Shown: positions 34,571 through 45,355 of the stretch, piece by piece
Layout of the letters: each line of letters opens with the position of its first letter
How positions within the stretch are numbered: position 1 is the first letter of the stretch
NCBI RefSeq assembly: GCF_001601575.1
Contig: NZ_LOHZ01000022.1
Location: 144,767 to 208,766, forward strand
DNA length: 64,000 nucleotides
Direction of reading: 5' to 3'
DNA from: Thermovenabulum gondwanense
Lineage (GTDB): Bacteria > Bacillota > Thermosediminibacteria > Thermosediminibacterales > Thermosediminibacteraceae
Position numbers and translations under genes: made by a program
The notes under the pieces: model-generated
What the model was told of the DNA's origin: nothing
Seen by the model: the letters and a program-made list of their open reading frames with translations, nothing else
Database searches by the model: none

Positions 34571-36108
34571 AAAATTTCCGCCGGCAGGTTGTATTTTGAT
34601 GCATTGGTAGTGAAGCTATTTTTTAGCTTGTAGGCGTACTCATCGTAAGCTTTCTTATCCTTCCAGGAATTTTTTGGATTTAAGATTTCCTCAGGTACAC
34701 CCGGGCAGTATTTGGGTATCATAAGGTTAAATATTGGGTCCTTTTCGTACTCTACGTCTTTTAGAAGGCCGCTTAAAGCGGCTTTTATTATTGCTCTCGT
34801 ATAGTTTAAGTTTATTCTTTCTCCCGTTCCATAAGGCCCTTTTATCCAGCCGGTATTTACCAGGTATATATCGGTATTAAATTTTTCTACCTTTTCCTTT
34901 AAAAGCTCGGCGTAAACGTAAGGAGGTCTCGGTAAAAAGGGAGCACCGAAGCAAGCGGAGAAAGTAGCTTTTGGCTCGGTAATGCCCCTTTCGGTTCCCG
35001 CCAATTTACTGGTATAACCTGCTATGAAGTAAAACATAGCCTGTTCTTTTGTGAGCTTTGCAATAGGAGGAAGAACACCGAAGGCGTCAGCGGAAAGGAA
35101 AAATATTTGTTTTGGATGTCCTCCCACGCCCTGGATTACCGCATCGGGTATGTAGTCTACGGGGTATGCGGCTCTGGTGTTTTCGGTAAAGAAATCGCTA
35201 TCGTAGTCTGGCATCCTATTCTCCCGGGAAAATACCACGTTTTCCAGTATGGTGCCGAATTTGATAGCGTTGTAGATCTGGGGTTCTTTTTCCTTGGAAA
35301 GGTGAATGCATTTTGCGTAGCATCCGCCTTCGAAATTAAAGATACCGCTATCGGACCAGCCGTGTTCATCATCGCCTATGAGCCTTCTTTCCGGGTCTGC
35401 CGATAGAGTTGTTTTACCCGTCCCCGAAAGCCCGAAAAACAGCGCCGTATTGTTTTTATCATCCACGTTTGCCGAGCAATGCATGGGGAATACTCCGGAG
35501 CCGGGCATAATATAATTTAAAAGGGAAAATACCGATTTTTTGATCTCGCCAGAGTATTTTGTACCACCGATTATTATTATTTTGTTCTCAAGATCAAGTA
35601 TAATAAAGGCTTCGGAATTGGTTTTATCTATTTTTGGGTCGGCTTTAAAACCGGGAACGCAAATGACGGTGATTTCGGGGGAAAAATCTTCATCGATTTT
35701 GCCCCGTAAAAAAAGCTGTCGGGCAAATAAGCTTTGATAGGCGTATTCGGTGATTACCCTCAACGGTTTTTTGAAATTGGGGTCGGCACAGACATAACCG
35801 TCAAATACGAATACATCCTTGTTTTGAAGGTAAGCTTGAATTCTGAAAAGTAAATTGTGGAAATTTCTATATGAAAATGGTTTATTGTTTTCCCACCATA
35901 TTTCGTCGTGAATGGTTTCGCTGTCTACAATAAATTTATCTTCCGGAGAGCGGCCGGTGTATTTTCCGGTGTTGACGAGGAGTGCGCCGTTTTCCAAAAG
36001 AACTCCTTCTCCTCTTTTTACTGCTTCTTCTACAAGCTTTGATACGGGCAGGTTGCGGTAGACATTTTTTGCATTTAGCATAAAATCGCTTAATTGGGAC
36101 ATGGTCAT
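34564..36108 (-). CDS. pckA: phosphoenolpyruvate carboxykinase (ATP)
   Basis: 514 residues, usual for the ATP-dependent enzyme that interconverts oxaloacetate and PEP. The substrate site 'NTGKYTGRSPEDKFIVD' is near residue 45. The PEPCK signature and P-loop 'LFFGLSGTGKTTLSAD' and 'LIGDDEHGWSDSGIFNFEGG' are near 225-265, and 'GTERGITEPKATFSACFG' near 365. All catalytic residues appear present. ATG start at 36108 behind GGGAGGA; a TATAAT on the minus strand at 36196-36191 is a likely -10. In anaerobes the enzyme often works toward oxaloacetate with ATP gain; direction cannot be read here. Confidence 0.97.
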   Translation of the reverse strand: MTMSQLSDFMLNAKNVYRNLPVSKLVEEAVKRGEGVLLENGALLVNTGKYTGRSPEDKFIVDSETIHDEIWWENNKPFSYRNFHNLLFRIQAYLQNKDVFVFDGYVCADPNFKKPLRVITEYAYQSLFARQLFLRGKIDEDFSPEITVICVPGFKADPKIDKTNSEAFIILDLENKIIIIGGTKYSGEIKKSVFSLLNYIMPGSGVFPMHCSANVDDKNNTALFFGLSGTGKTTLSADPERRLIGDDEHGWSDSGIFNFEGGCYAKCIHLSKEKEPQIYNAIKFGTILENVVFSRENRMPDYDSDFFTENTRAAYPVDYIPDAVIQGVGGHPKQIFFLSADAFGVLPPIAKLTKEQAMFYFIAGYTSKLAGTERGITEPKATFSACFGAPFLPRPPYVYAELLKEKVEKFNTDIYLVNTGWIKGPYGTGERINLNYTRAIIKAALSGLLKDVEYEKDPIFNLMIPKYCPGVPEEILNPKNSWKDKKAYDEYAYKLKNSFTTNASKYNLPAEILK

Positions 36109-36357
36109 AAAATCCTCCCTTTTAAATATATATACTTTTTATAAAATAGCGAAAGAAATGTGTTATATTAAATTGGATAAGACACGAAATATTATATCAT
36201 AAAAAATGAATAATGCATATATTATTAGCGCGAAAAAATTATTTTTAATATATTACTTTTTTGAATGACATCTATAACAAACTTGAGGGAATAAGAAATA
36301 AGTGGTATTATATATTCGTCTTTAAAATTGATTTTAAAAAAAAGGGGCAAAGCTTTA

Positions 36358-37959
36358 ATGGAAAAAAAGACATCATTTTTAAAAGGAGCCTTTATTCTGA
36401 CAGTGGCGGGATTTATAGTAAAAATACTGGGTGCGGTTTACCGTATACCCTTGGCAATGATGATAAAGGATGAAGGCATGGGGCTTTATCAGATGGCCTA
36501 CCCTATTTATGTAACCCTTCTTTCCCTGTCTACAGCGGGTTTACCCACCGCGATTTCCAAACTGGTCTCTTCCAATATAGCGTTAAAAAAGTACAAAAAT
36601 GCTTTCAGGATTTTCAGGGTATCCCTTGCTTTTCTGGGTATAATAGGGTTTTTGTCTACCGCAGCGTTAATCATCTATGCGCCTTATTTGTCCGCAAGAG
36701 TGCTGGGGAATCCAAAAGCCTATTATTCGCTGGTAAGTATTGCCCCCGCCATATTCTTTGTATCAATTATGTCAAGTTTCAGGGGATTCTTCCAGGGGCT
36801 TCAGGATATGACCCCTTCGGCTATTTCTCAGGTAGTGGAGCAAATTGGAAGGGTAGCAACGGTATTTTTTCTTGCATCTTTGCTTTTGCCAAAAGGTGTG
36901 GAATACGCGGCAGCCGGTGCAGCTTTTGGTCCGGTAGTAGGTGCGGTTCTGGGTTTACTGGTTCTCGTGGCGGTGTATTATAGAAAACAAAATGAAATAA
37001 AAATAAAAATGATGGAAGATCTGGAGAAAAGGCTTGACAGCCCTATCAAAATTTTTAAAGACCTTATGATTTTTGCTGTCCCCATTACCCTGGGGGGATT
37101 AATAATTCCCGTAATGAATTTAGCCGACGCTGCTATTGTTCCGATGAGACTGCAGGTAGCCGGTTTTTCCGTGACAAGAGCTACCGAACTTTACGGGCAG
37201 CTAACGGGAATGGCGGCACCGCTCATTAATCTACCGGCGATCGTTACTATATCCTTATCGGCAAGCCTTGTGCCTGCTATATCCGAAGCAGTCGCTACAA
37301 ACAATTATAAGTTGGCTTCAGAAAGAGCTCGGTTAGGGATTCGGATAGCATTGATCTTTGCAATTCCTGCTGCCGTTGGACTTTTTGCCCTGGCCACCCC
37401 CGTATCGGTGCTTCTTTATAAAAACGCCGAAGCGGGAATTCCCCTTTCTATTCTTGCCTGGGGGATAATATTTCTCTCCCTTCAGCAGACCACTACCGGC
37501 ATACTGCAGGGTGTAGGCAGGGCCGCAGTCCCGGTATATAATCTTCTTCTCGGTGCTGTAACCAAGATTATCACAAACTATGTTTTAACCGCAATTCCTT
37601 CAATAAATATAAGAGGCGCTGCCCTGGGCACCGTTCTCGGGTATGCCGTAGCATCTTTATTAAATTTAGCTGCAGCTTCAAGGTATTCGGGAATGCGCGT
37701 AGATTTTGTAAAGATGATTCTAAAACCCGGAATTTCCGCCTTATTTATGGGAGCATTTGTGGTCTACAGCTTTAATTTTCTCGTTTTGAAAGGCCCCGGG
37801 CATAATTTGAGCACCCTTTTAAGTATAATGATAGGTGTTCTTGTTTACCTGTTTTGCCTATTAATATTGGGCGGCATAGAAGAATCAGAACTTACTATGA
37901 TGCCTTTCGGGAAAAGATTAAGTAAGATAATAAAAAAGATAAGCCTTTTGAGGAGATGA
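36358..37959 (+). CDS. SpoVB/YabM-like polysaccharide or lipid-linked precursor flippase (MOP superfamily)
   Basis: 533 residues with about 14 membrane helices. The N-terminus 'SFLKGAFILTVAGFIVKILG' and 'AVYRIPLAMMIKDEGMGLYQ', and 'GLPTAISKLVS' are typical of the SpoVB/YtgP/YabM group in the MurJ-like branch of the MOP superfamily. These proteins flip undecaprenyl-linked precursors for peptidoglycan or spore cortex. Location before mazG and after spoVT matches yabM. I start at ATG 36358; the upstream ribosome site (AAAAGGGG) is rather distant. Paralogues are common, so the exact role (cortex or vegetative wall) is open. Confidence 0.88.
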   Translation: MEKKTSFLKGAFILTVAGFIVKILGAVYRIPLAMMIKDEGMGLYQMAYPIYVTLLSLSTAGLPTAISKLVSSNIALKKYKNAFRIFRVSLAFLGIIGFLSTAALIIYAPYLSARVLGNPKAYYSLVSIAPAIFFVSIMSSFRGFFQGLQDMTPSAISQVVEQIGRVATVFFLASLLLPKGVEYAAAGAAFGPVVGAVLGLLVLVAVYYRKQNEIKIKMMEDLEKRLDSPIKIFKDLMIFAVPITLGGLIIPVMNLADAAIVPMRLQVAGFSVTRATELYGQLTGMAAPLINLPAIVTISLSASLVPAISEAVATNNYKLASERARLGIRIALIFAIPAAVGLFALATPVSVLLYKNAEAGIPLSILAWGIIFLSLQQTTTGILQGVGRAAVPVYNLLLGAVTKIITNYVLTAIPSINIRGAALGTVLGYAVASLLNLAAASRYSGMRVDFVKMILKPGISALFMGAFVVYSFNFLVLKGPGHNLSTLLSIMIGVLVYLFCLLILGGIEESELTMMPFGKRLSKIIKKISLLRR

Positions 37960-37965
37960 TTTATA

Positions 37966-38754
37966 TTGGCAAAGGAAGGTTTTGAAAAATTGGTGGATAT
38001 TATGGCAAAGCTGAGGGGAGAGGGTGGCTGCCCCTGGGATAAAGCTCAAACCCATGAATCTTTGAAACCCTTTTTAATAGAAGAAGCCTATGAAGTAATA
38101 GATGCGATTGATGCTGAAAACCCGGAAATTTTAAAAGAAGAGCTGGGGGATTTGCTTTTGCAGATAGTATTTCATAGCAGAATTGCGGAGGAAGAGGGTA
38201 GATTTAGCATAAATGATGTGATAGAAAAAGTTTGCGATAAAATGATAAGGCGCCATCCTCATATTTTTGGAGAGGTAAAAGCCGATACTGCCGAAGAAGT
38301 GCTGAAAAATTGGGAGGATATAAAAAAGGAAGAGAAGGATTTCTCTTCCTATGCCGAATCCATGGACAGGCTTCCGGAACAACTGCCGGCTCTTATGAAG
38401 GCTTTTAAAGTACAGGAAAAAGCTGCCAGGGTAGGTTTTGATTGGGATAGCGTTGATGGTGCCTTGAATAAGGTTTATGAAGAACTGCAGGAAATCCAGG
38501 AAGTATATAAAAGTGAAAAAAGAGAGAAAATAAAGGAAGAAATAGGTGATTTGCTCTTTGCGGTGGTAAATGTAGCTCGTTTTCTAAGGGTAGATCCCGA
38601 ACTGGCATTGAGAGATGCTACGAAAAAATTCGTAAAAAGATTCAAATACGTGGAAGAAGAAGCAAAAAGACAAAACAAAGACCTTTCGAAAATGACCTTA
38701 GAAGAAATGGATATCTTATGGGAACAGGGGAAAAATAAAGAAAAAAAGTTTTAA
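37966..38754 (+). CDS. mazG: nucleoside triphosphate pyrophosphohydrolase MazG
   Basis: 262 residues with two tandem MazG domains. Domain 1 has 'RGEGGCPWDKAQTHESLKPF', 'EEAYEVIDAID' and 'EELGDLLLQIVFHSRIAEEE', the metal-binding EExxE...ExxD set. Domain 2 has 'VGFDWDSVDGALNKVYEELQ' and 'EEIGDLLFAVVNVARFL'. It hydrolyses (d)NTPs to monophosphates and clears damaged nucleotides. Bacillus YabN carries an extra N-terminal methylase-like domain that is absent here. TTG start at 37966 behind AGGAGATGA, seven bases after the flippase gene. Confidence 0.94.
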   Translation: MAKEGFEKLVDIMAKLRGEGGCPWDKAQTHESLKPFLIEEAYEVIDAIDAENPEILKEELGDLLLQIVFHSRIAEEEGRFSINDVIEKVCDKMIRRHPHIFGEVKADTAEEVLKNWEDIKKEEKDFSSYAESMDRLPEQLPALMKAFKVQEKAARVGFDWDSVDGALNKVYEELQEIQEVYKSEKREKIKEEIGDLLFAVVNVARFLRVDPELALRDATKKFVKRFKYVEEEAKRQNKDLSKMTLEEMDILWEQGKNKEKKF

Positions 38755-38839
38755 ATTACCTCTAAAATTGAAGGAATTTGGCTTTTTGTGGAGAATAAGA
38801 AATTAGAACAAAATAGAAATTTTCAGGGAGGGAATGAGA

Positions 38840-39115
38840 GTGAATAAAGCAGATCTCGTATCGGCAATGGCAGAAAAAAGCGGACTTACTAAGAAGGATG
38901 CTGAAAAAGCATTGAATGCCTTCATTGATTCGGTGATGGAAGCTCTTTCTAAAAAGGACAAGGTTCAACTCGTAGGTTTTGGCACTTTTGAAGTGAGGGA
39001 AAGAAGTGCGAGAAAAGGTCGCAACCCGCAGACCGGAGAGGAAATTGACATTCCGGCTGCCAATATTCCCGTCTTCAAAGCAGGAAAAGCTTTAAGAGAT
39101 GGAATCAACAAATAA
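38840..39115 (+). CDS. hup: DNA-binding protein HU
   Basis: 91 residues: 'NKADLVSAMAEKSGLTKKDA', then the arm region 'GFGTFEVRERSARKGRNPQT' and 'IPVFKAGKALRDGINK'. HU dimers bend and compact DNA. I start at GTG 38840, seven bases after CAGGGAGGG; the ATG two codons earlier is too close to that site. A strong terminator follows at 39144. Confidence 0.97.
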   Translation: MNKADLVSAMAEKSGLTKKDAEKALNAFIDSVMEALSKKDKVQLVGFGTFEVRERSARKGRNPQTGEEIDIPAANIPVFKAGKALRDGINK

Positions 39116-39143
39116 TAATTAGTTAAGATATTGAATTGAAAAT

Positions 39144-39174
39144 AAAAAGGCAGGCTTATAAAGCCTGCCTTTTT
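39144..39174 (+). terminator. terminator after hup
   Basis: AGGCAGGCTT / AAGCCTGCCT stem with a short loop, A-tract before and TTTTT after. Confidence 0.92.
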
Positions 39175-39254
39175 ATGTATGCGTAAAATAAGGATAAAAT
39201 TAATTTCTCGGGAATATATTTTTAAAAAGGATGACAGAAAGGGGGTCTAAGAGA

Positions 39255-40145
39255 ATGATAAAAAATAAATTGGGTATAGCCCTAAGCGGAGGAGGAATAA
39301 GAGGAGCGGTACATTTAGGGATATTAAAAGGATTATTCGAAAACGAAATTTATCCCGATATGATAGCGGGGACGAGTGCTGGAAGCATTGCCGGTGCATT
39401 GGCGGCTTTTGGAATAAATTTTGATGATTTTGTGAACAGGCTTATGAGCGTAAAACCCTGGAGAATGCTCGATCCGGCTTTTTGGATGGCCTACATCGGG
39501 GTATTCATTTACTTTTTATGCACCAAAAGACCTACGGTTCTTTCTAAAGGGGCTGAAGGACTCTTTAAAGGAGAAAGAATTGAAAAGTATTTTGATGAGC
39601 TTTTTCAAGGAAAAGGATTTAAAGAATTAAAAACCCCCCTTTTTATCATAAGCACCGATGTGGAAACCGGGGAAGAGGTGGTATTTTGCTCAAAAGAAAG
39701 TGTAAAAAACAAAGATAAAAAGGGGAGGCAATATCTTTTTGATAAAAAAATATCCGAAGCGATAAGGGCGAGCATCTCGCTGCCGGCAATTTTTGTTCCG
39801 AAGAGGATTGATGGAAGAAAACTTGTGGATGGAGGAATTATAAACAACGTTCCTGTAGACATTCTTTTTGATATGGGAGCACAAAAGGTTATTGCGGTAG
39901 ACCTTTCGGTAAAAAAAGGCAAAAACAGGGCGGAAACTTTGACGGAAATTATATTTTCATGCATAGATATTATGTCCGATGAACTAATAAAAATGAAAGA
40001 GCAAAATTACCCTGCTTTCTATATTTCTCCGGATATTTCCAAAATAGGGTATACCGATTATTACCGTATTCCCGAGTTAGTAAAAATAGGAGAGAAAATT
40101 GCAAAAGATAATATAAGTAAAATAAAAAGTTATTTGATTAAATGA
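39255..40145 (+). CDS. patatin-like phospholipase family protein
   Basis: 296 residues. The oxyanion hole 'ALSGGGIRGAVHLGIL' is near residue 10. The nucleophile serine is in 'IAGTSAGSIAGAL' (GxSxG), and the catalytic Asp is in 'KLVDGGIINNVPV' near 200, so the Ser-Asp dyad is complete. RssA-type bacterial patatins are cytoplasmic acyl hydrolases; the substrate is unknown. ATG start at 39255 behind AAAGGGGG. One hydrophobic stretch near residue 80 ('WMAYIGVFIYFLC') may touch the membrane. The stop is adjacent to the stop of the convergent small ORF. Confidence 0.92.
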   Translation: MIKNKLGIALSGGGIRGAVHLGILKGLFENEIYPDMIAGTSAGSIAGALAAFGINFDDFVNRLMSVKPWRMLDPAFWMAYIGVFIYFLCTKRPTVLSKGAEGLFKGERIEKYFDELFQGKGFKELKTPLFIISTDVETGEEVVFCSKESVKNKDKKGRQYLFDKKISEAIRASISLPAIFVPKRIDGRKLVDGGIINNVPVDILFDMGAQKVIAVDLSVKKGKNRAETLTEIIFSCIDIMSDELIKMKEQNYPAFYISPDISKIGYTDYYRIPELVKIGEKIAKDNISKIKSYLIK

Positions 40146-40238
40146 TTAATGCTCCATGTAGGCTGCACCGTAAGTAAAGTCATTAAAAAATTCCTGAAGC
40201 AGAAGAAAGAGTTCTTCGCTGAAAAGGGTAATATCCAT
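40146..40238 (-). CDS. 30-residue small protein, unknown
   Basis: An ORF of 30 codons plus stop reads 'MDITLFSEELFLLLQEFFND' and ends 'FTYGAAYMEH'. It has a strong ribosome site (AAGGGGG, 7 bases before ATG 40238) and a near-consensus promoter 36-70 bases upstream (TTGACA, 18 bases, TATAAT), so it is very likely expressed. The sequence is an amphipathic acidic/aromatic helix. I do not recognise it. It is divergent from the RCKP rubredoxin-like gene. A regulatory leader peptide is unlikely, since nothing follows on that strand. Confidence 0.6.
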   Translation of the reverse strand: MDITLFSEELFLLLQEFFNDFTYGAAYMEH

Positions 40239-40280
40239 AAAAATTCCCCCTTAACAATTGTATACAAGTTTTCTGTAATT

Positions 40281-40350
40281 ATTATATACATATATGTCAT
40301 GATGTGTCAAGAGAAAAATAATTGACATCTTAATAAATGAATAATACACT
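40281..40350. promoter_or_regulatory. divergent promoters for the small ORF and the rubredoxin-like gene
   Basis: Minus strand: TTGACA (40310-40305), 18 bases, TATAAT (40286-40281). Plus strand: TTGACA (40322-40327), 17 bases, TACACT (40345-40350). The two -35 boxes face each other in an imperfect inverted repeat, GATGTGTCAA / TTGACATC, 11 bases apart, a possible shared operator. Confidence 0.75.
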
Positions 40351-40384
40351 AAATATTAGACAAGGATTCAGGGAGGTAATTATT

Positions 40385-40558
40385 ATGGCACTATTCAAAT
40401 GCTCCATGTGCGGGTTTGAAAAAGAAACCCGGTGCAAACCGAAGGAATGCCCGGAATGCAAGGCAAAGGATAGCTTTACAAAGGTGGAAGTAAAGGCTGC
40501 GGAGGATGCCGCTGAGGGGAAAAAAACTACAAAAAGATGCTGCAAAAGCAAGGAATAA
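40385..40558 (+). CDS. RCKP-type rubredoxin-like small metal protein
   Basis: 57 residues. 'MALFKCSMCGFEKETRCKPK' and 'CPECKAKDSF' supply a CxxC pair and a CPEC pair, a rubredoxin/desulforedoxin-like site for iron or zinc. The 'RCKP' segment gives the family its name. The C-terminus is lysine-rich with an extra 'RCCKSKE'. Start is ATG 40385 behind AGGGAGGTAA. Such small proteins are associated with oxygen or radical defence in anaerobes, by family analogy. Its own promoter is at 40322-40350 and a terminator follows. Confidence 0.85.
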   Translation: MALFKCSMCGFEKETRCKPKECPECKAKDSFTKVEVKAAEDAAEGKKTTKRCCKSKE

Positions 40559-40607
40559 ATATTGAGGTATAAAATATTAGACCTTCTTTTTTATTTATAT
40601 TATCGGA

Positions 40608-40631
40608 AGCGGTAAAAAAACCGCTTTTTTG
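40608..40631 (+). terminator. terminator before nrdJ
   Basis: AGCGGT / ACCGCT stem with six-A loop, followed by TTTTTT. Confidence 0.85.
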
Positions 40632-40663
40632 CTTTATTTTGACCGGTAAAAGAGGTGTCATTG

Positions 40664-42958
40664 ATGAAAAAAAAGATAAATTTAACGGAAAATGCAAAGA
40701 AGGTGCTTGAAAAAAGGTATCTTGCTAAGGATTCACAAGGGAAAATAATAGAAACCCCGGAGGAAATGCTGGAGAGGGTTTCAAAAGCAGTGGCAAAGGC
40801 CGAAGAATTTTATGGAGAGGATCCATCCTACTGGGAGCAAAAATTTTATGATCTGATGGCCGACTTAAAGTTTTTGCCCAATTCACCTACTCTTATGAAT
40901 GCTGGAAGAGAGCTGGGGCAGCTGTCAGCCTGTTTTGTACTGCCCGTGGAAGATTCTATGGAAGGGATTTTTGAAACCATTAAGAATGCCGCACTAATAC
41001 ATAAATCCGGCGGAGGAACGGGTTTCAGTTTTTCAAGGCTGAGACCTAAAGGCTCTACGGTAAAGTCTACCGGTGGTGTTGCTTCGGGTCCCGTATCTTT
41101 TATGAGGGTGTTTAATGCCGCTACTGAAGCTGTAAAGCAGGGCGGCACCCGAAGAGGGGCCAACATGGGCATTTTGAGGGTAGATCACCCGGATATTTTA
41201 GAATTTATTCAATGCAAAAGGGACAGTAAGGAATTTACGAATTTTAATATAAGTGTAGCGATTACGGACAAGTTTATGGAAGCTTTGAAAAATGACGACT
41301 ATTACGAGCTTGTAGAACCCCATACAGGAAGGGTAGCAGGTAAATTAAAGGCAAGGGAAGTATTTGACCTGATAGTGGAGATGGCCTGGCTAAATGGGGA
41401 ACCGGGAATAGTTTTTATAGATCGCATTAATGAAAAAAATCCCACTCCCCACGTGGGCAGTATAGAAAGCACTAACCCGTGTGGGGAACAACCTCTCCTA
41501 CCATTAGAGAGTTGCAACTTGGGTTCTATAAACCTTTCAAAGTTTGTAAAAACTGAAAATAATGTCTATAAAATTGATTACGATCAATTAAGAGACACCG
41601 TTCATACGGCGGTGCGCTTTTTGGACGATGTAATTGATGTGAATAAATACCCGCTGCCCGAAATTGAGCAAATGACAAAGGCTAACCGCAAAATAGGGCT
41701 TGGGGTAATGGGATTTGCCGATATGCTCATAAAGCTTGGAATTCCCTATGATTCCGAAGAAGCTGTAAAACTTGCAGAGGAAGTGATGGGATTTATACAA
41801 AGCGAGGCTCGTAAGGCATCGGAAGAACTGGCAAAAGCTCGAGGAGCTTTTCCAAACTTTGCCGGCTGTGTTTACGATAAGATGGGAAGCCCTCCTGTAA
41901 GAAATGCCACGGTTACAACAATTGCTCCGACGGGTACCATAAGCATAATAGCCGGATGCTCCAGCGGCATCGAACCCGTTTTCGCATTGGCTTTTGAGAG
42001 AAATGTTCTTGATAGACAGCGGTTGATCGAAATCTACCCGCTTTTTGAAGAAAAGATGAGGGAATTGGGGCTTTACAGCGACGAATTAATGGAAGAAGTA
42101 TTAAAAAAAGGATCTTTAAAAGATATTGAAGGAATTCCCGAAGACGTTAAAAAAGTGTTCGTAACCGCCCATGATGTATCTCCCGAGTGGCATGTCAGAT
42201 TACAGGCAGCTTTTCAGAAATATACGGACAATGCGGTATCTAAAACCGTAAATTTCCCTCAGGAGGCCACCAAGGAGGATGTAAGAAAGGTTTATCTTCT
42301 TGCCTATGAATTGGGCTGCAAAGGTGTGACGGTTTACAGGGATAAAAGCCGAGAGGAACAGGTCTTAAATAAAGGCACTAAAGGGGATGAGGAAGGTAAA
42401 GAGGCTGTAAGAGCATTTTCGGAAGAAAAACACATAACTCCTCGCCCGAGACCTTCCATAACCTACGGGAGCACCGAAAAGGTAAAAATAGGATGCGGGA
42501 ATCTATATATTACCGTTAATTCCGATGATAAAGGCATATGCGAAGTATTTACAAATCTGGGACGAGCCGGAGGATGTCCGTCTCAGTCAGAAGCCACCAG
42601 CAGGCTCATTTCACTGGCACTTCGCTCAGGGATCGATGTTAATGCTATTATAGAGCAATTAAAAGGTATAAGATGCCTTTCTACCATAAGGCAGATGGCA
42701 AGCAATAAGGACATAAAGGTTCTGTCATGTCCCGATGCCATAGCTCGAGCCTTAGAAAGGAATATTTTAAAAGCAGAAGGTTTAAAAGAGGAAAAGAAAA
42801 ATAACGGTAATGGGGTAGAATACTATAAAAAGCTATATGAAATTGAAGAAGAAGGAACCGCTTCTAAGGGAAATAAATGTCCCGAATGCGGAAGTGTGCT
42901 GGAAACCGAAGGAGGGTGTGTAGTCTGCAGAGCCTGCGGTTTCTCAAAATGCGGATAA
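40664..42958 (+). CDS. nrdJ: adenosylcobalamin-dependent (class II) ribonucleotide reductase
   Basis: 764 residues. The substrate-site region '[20 protein letters not shown]' near residue 75 has the reducible cysteine. '[16 protein letters not shown]', '[20 protein letters not shown]' and '[20 protein letters not shown]' are family blocks, the NPCGE carrying the radical cysteine and glutamate. The C-terminus has an extra domain and a zinc ribbon 'CPECGS...[10 protein letters not shown]'. Class II enzymes use vitamin B12 and work with or without oxygen. I start at ATG 40664 (AGAGGTG upstream) and not at the GTG three codons earlier. Confidence 0.96.
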   Translation: MKKKINLTENAKKVLEKRYLAKDSQGKIIETPEEMLERVSKAVAKAEEFYGEDPSYWEQKFYDLMADLKFLPNSPTLMNAGRELGQLSACFVLPVEDSMEGIFETIKNAALIHKSGGGTGFSFSRLRPKGSTVKSTGGVASGPVSFMRVFNAATEAVKQGGTRRGANMGILRVDHPDILEFIQCKRDSKEFTNFNISVAITDKFMEALKNDDYYELVEPHTGRVAGKLKAREVFDLIVEMAWLNGEPGIVFIDRINEKNPTPHVGSIESTNPCGEQPLLPLESCNLGSINLSKFVKTENNVYKIDYDQLRDTVHTAVRFLDDVIDVNKYPLPEIEQMTKANRKIGLGVMGFADMLIKLGIPYDSEEAVKLAEEVMGFIQSEARKASEELAKARGAFPNFAGCVYDKMGSPPVRNATVTTIAPTGTISIIAGCSSGIEPVFALAFERNVLDRQRLIEIYPLFEEKMRELGLYSDELMEEVLKKGSLKDIEGIPEDVKKVFVTAHDVSPEWHVRLQAAFQKYTDNAVSKTVNFPQEATKEDVRKVYLLAYELGCKGVTVYRDKSREEQVLNKGTKGDEEGKEAVRAFSEEKHITPRPRPSITYGSTEKVKIGCGNLYITVNSDDKGICEVFTNLGRAGGCPSQSEATSRLISLALRSGIDVNAIIEQLKGIRCLSTIRQMASNKDIKVLSCPDAIARALERNILKAEGLKEEKKNNGNGVEYYKKLYEIEEEGTASKGNKCPECGSVLETEGGCVVCRACGFSKCG

Positions 42959-42961
42959 TTA

Positions 42962-42990
42962 AAAAAGCCACGGCGAAAGCCGGGCTTTTT
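42962..42990. terminator. bidirectional terminator between nrdJ and UPF0016 gene
   Basis: AAAAAGCC / GGCTTTTT outer stem and a CGGC-GAAA-GCCG inner tetraloop hairpin; A- and T-tracts on both strands. Confidence 0.88.
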
Positions 42991-43292
42991 TATTGCTTTC
43001 CTAATTGTTTTAAAACTTCAGGAGCGGATTCTATAAGTACAAATATTCCGATTCCCACAAATAGGATACCGGCAATTAATTTCAGGTAATGTGTTGGAAT
43101 GTATTTAGTCACCACATTGCCAAATAAAGCTCCTATAAGGGTAACCAGAACAAGGGCCAAAGATGCTCCCAGAAAAATAGGCAGGGGTTTGTTGTACTGG
43201 GTAACCAAGGTAAATACCGTAAGCTGGGTTTTGTCGCCCAGCTCTGCTAAAAATAGCATGCCAAAAGCCATTAAAAAAAGTCTAAAATCCAT
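42990..43292 (-). CDS. UPF0016/GDT1 family transporter, probable manganese exporter
   Basis: 100 residues, one half-repeat unit with three membrane segments. The diagnostic 'LAELGDKTQLTVFTL' (E-x-G-D-[KR]-[TS]) motif is in the first helix. Members such as MneA and TMEM165 move Mn or Ca, and the two-repeat forms carry the motif twice. This single-repeat protein would need to dimerise, or pair with another half encoded elsewhere. An Mn-sensing yybP-ykoY riboswitch in its leader strongly supports manganese export. Confidence 0.9.
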   Translation of the reverse strand: MDFRLFLMAFGMLFLAELGDKTQLTVFTLVTQYNKPLPIFLGASLALVLVTLIGALFGNVVTKYIPTHYLKLIAGILFVGIGIFVLIESAPEVLKQLGKQ

Positions 43293-43367
43293 TTTTAAAA
43301 CCTCCCGATTATATTATTTCTAAATTTGAAAAATAGATTTGTTAATTTTTTGGAAAAATTAACATAT

Positions 43368-43495
43368 AAAAAAGACCTTTATTTCGGCATAAACCGAAAT
43401 AAAGGTCTCGTTCCCCGAAATTCAGGCGAAGGCCCAGGCAAGAGCCAGTATGTTGAGCCTTCGAAGGCAAGCAGCCCGAACTACTCCCCTTTATT
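43368..43495 (-). promoter_or_regulatory. yybP-ykoY manganese riboswitch with terminator
   Basis: On the minus strand the leader has AAAGGGGAGTAG (from 43493), TCAACATACTGGC in the middle, and GGAACGAGACC at the end. These are the conserved loops that form the Mn site. It is followed by a very strong terminator, GACCTTTATTTCGG / CCGAAATAAAGGTC (14 bp, plus-strand 43374-43387 and 43394-43407), with a T-run. The first bases of that stem belong to the aptamer's GAGACC, the usual on-switch: metal binding frees the downstream gene. The downstream gene is an UPF0016 Mn exporter. Confidence 0.93.
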
Positions 43496-43532
43496 TTATA
43501 ACCGCTAAATATCTTAATTAGATTCTAACAAA

Positions 43533-43571
43533 ATATTATCATATATAGAATAAATTGACAATATTATTGTC
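43533..43571 (-). promoter_or_regulatory. promoter of the Mn riboswitch transcript with overlapping dyad
   Basis: TTGTCA (43561-43556), 17 bases, TAATAT (43538-43533) on the minus strand. A perfect dyad GACAATATTATTGTC (43557-43571) overlaps the -35 box and is a candidate protein-binding site. Confidence 0.55.
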
Positions 43572-43636
43572 CCCAAAAAGAAATACTTTGCCGCTGTAAA
43601 AGGTAAAAAGCCCATGAATATGCTTGTGATATAAGA

Positions 43637-45155
<1,519 letters not shown>

Positions 45156-45160
45156 GGGAG

Positions 45161-45200
45161 AAACCGGAAATTTTCCCAAAGCGGAAATTTCCGGTTTTTA
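45161..45200 (+). terminator. terminator after guaB
   Basis: AAACCGGAAAT / ATTTCCGGTTT, an 11-bp perfect stem, followed by TTTATATT. Confidence 0.85.
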
Positions 45201-45355
45201 TATTACTTTATAGTTAAAAAAATTGTCTAAGTTTTTAATTTGGAAATAATTTTTGCAGGAAAAATTTAAACGGGAGTAGAATAAATAAAGTATTATCTCA
45301 AAATAAAATAAAAAACTATTTTTTTAACAAGTCAAAATAAGGGAGGAGATTCGAC
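45201..45355. other. AT-rich gap before the EF-G-like gene; promoter not resolved
   Basis: About 150 bases with no ORF, repeat or RNA I can support; it ends in the GGGAGGAG ribosome site of the next gene. Confidence 0.4.

Noticed and set aside
36109..36357. Riboswitch in the pckA-spoVB intergenic region
   Set aside because: AT-rich, no conserved aptamer or terminator; only a -10 box for pckA was seen.
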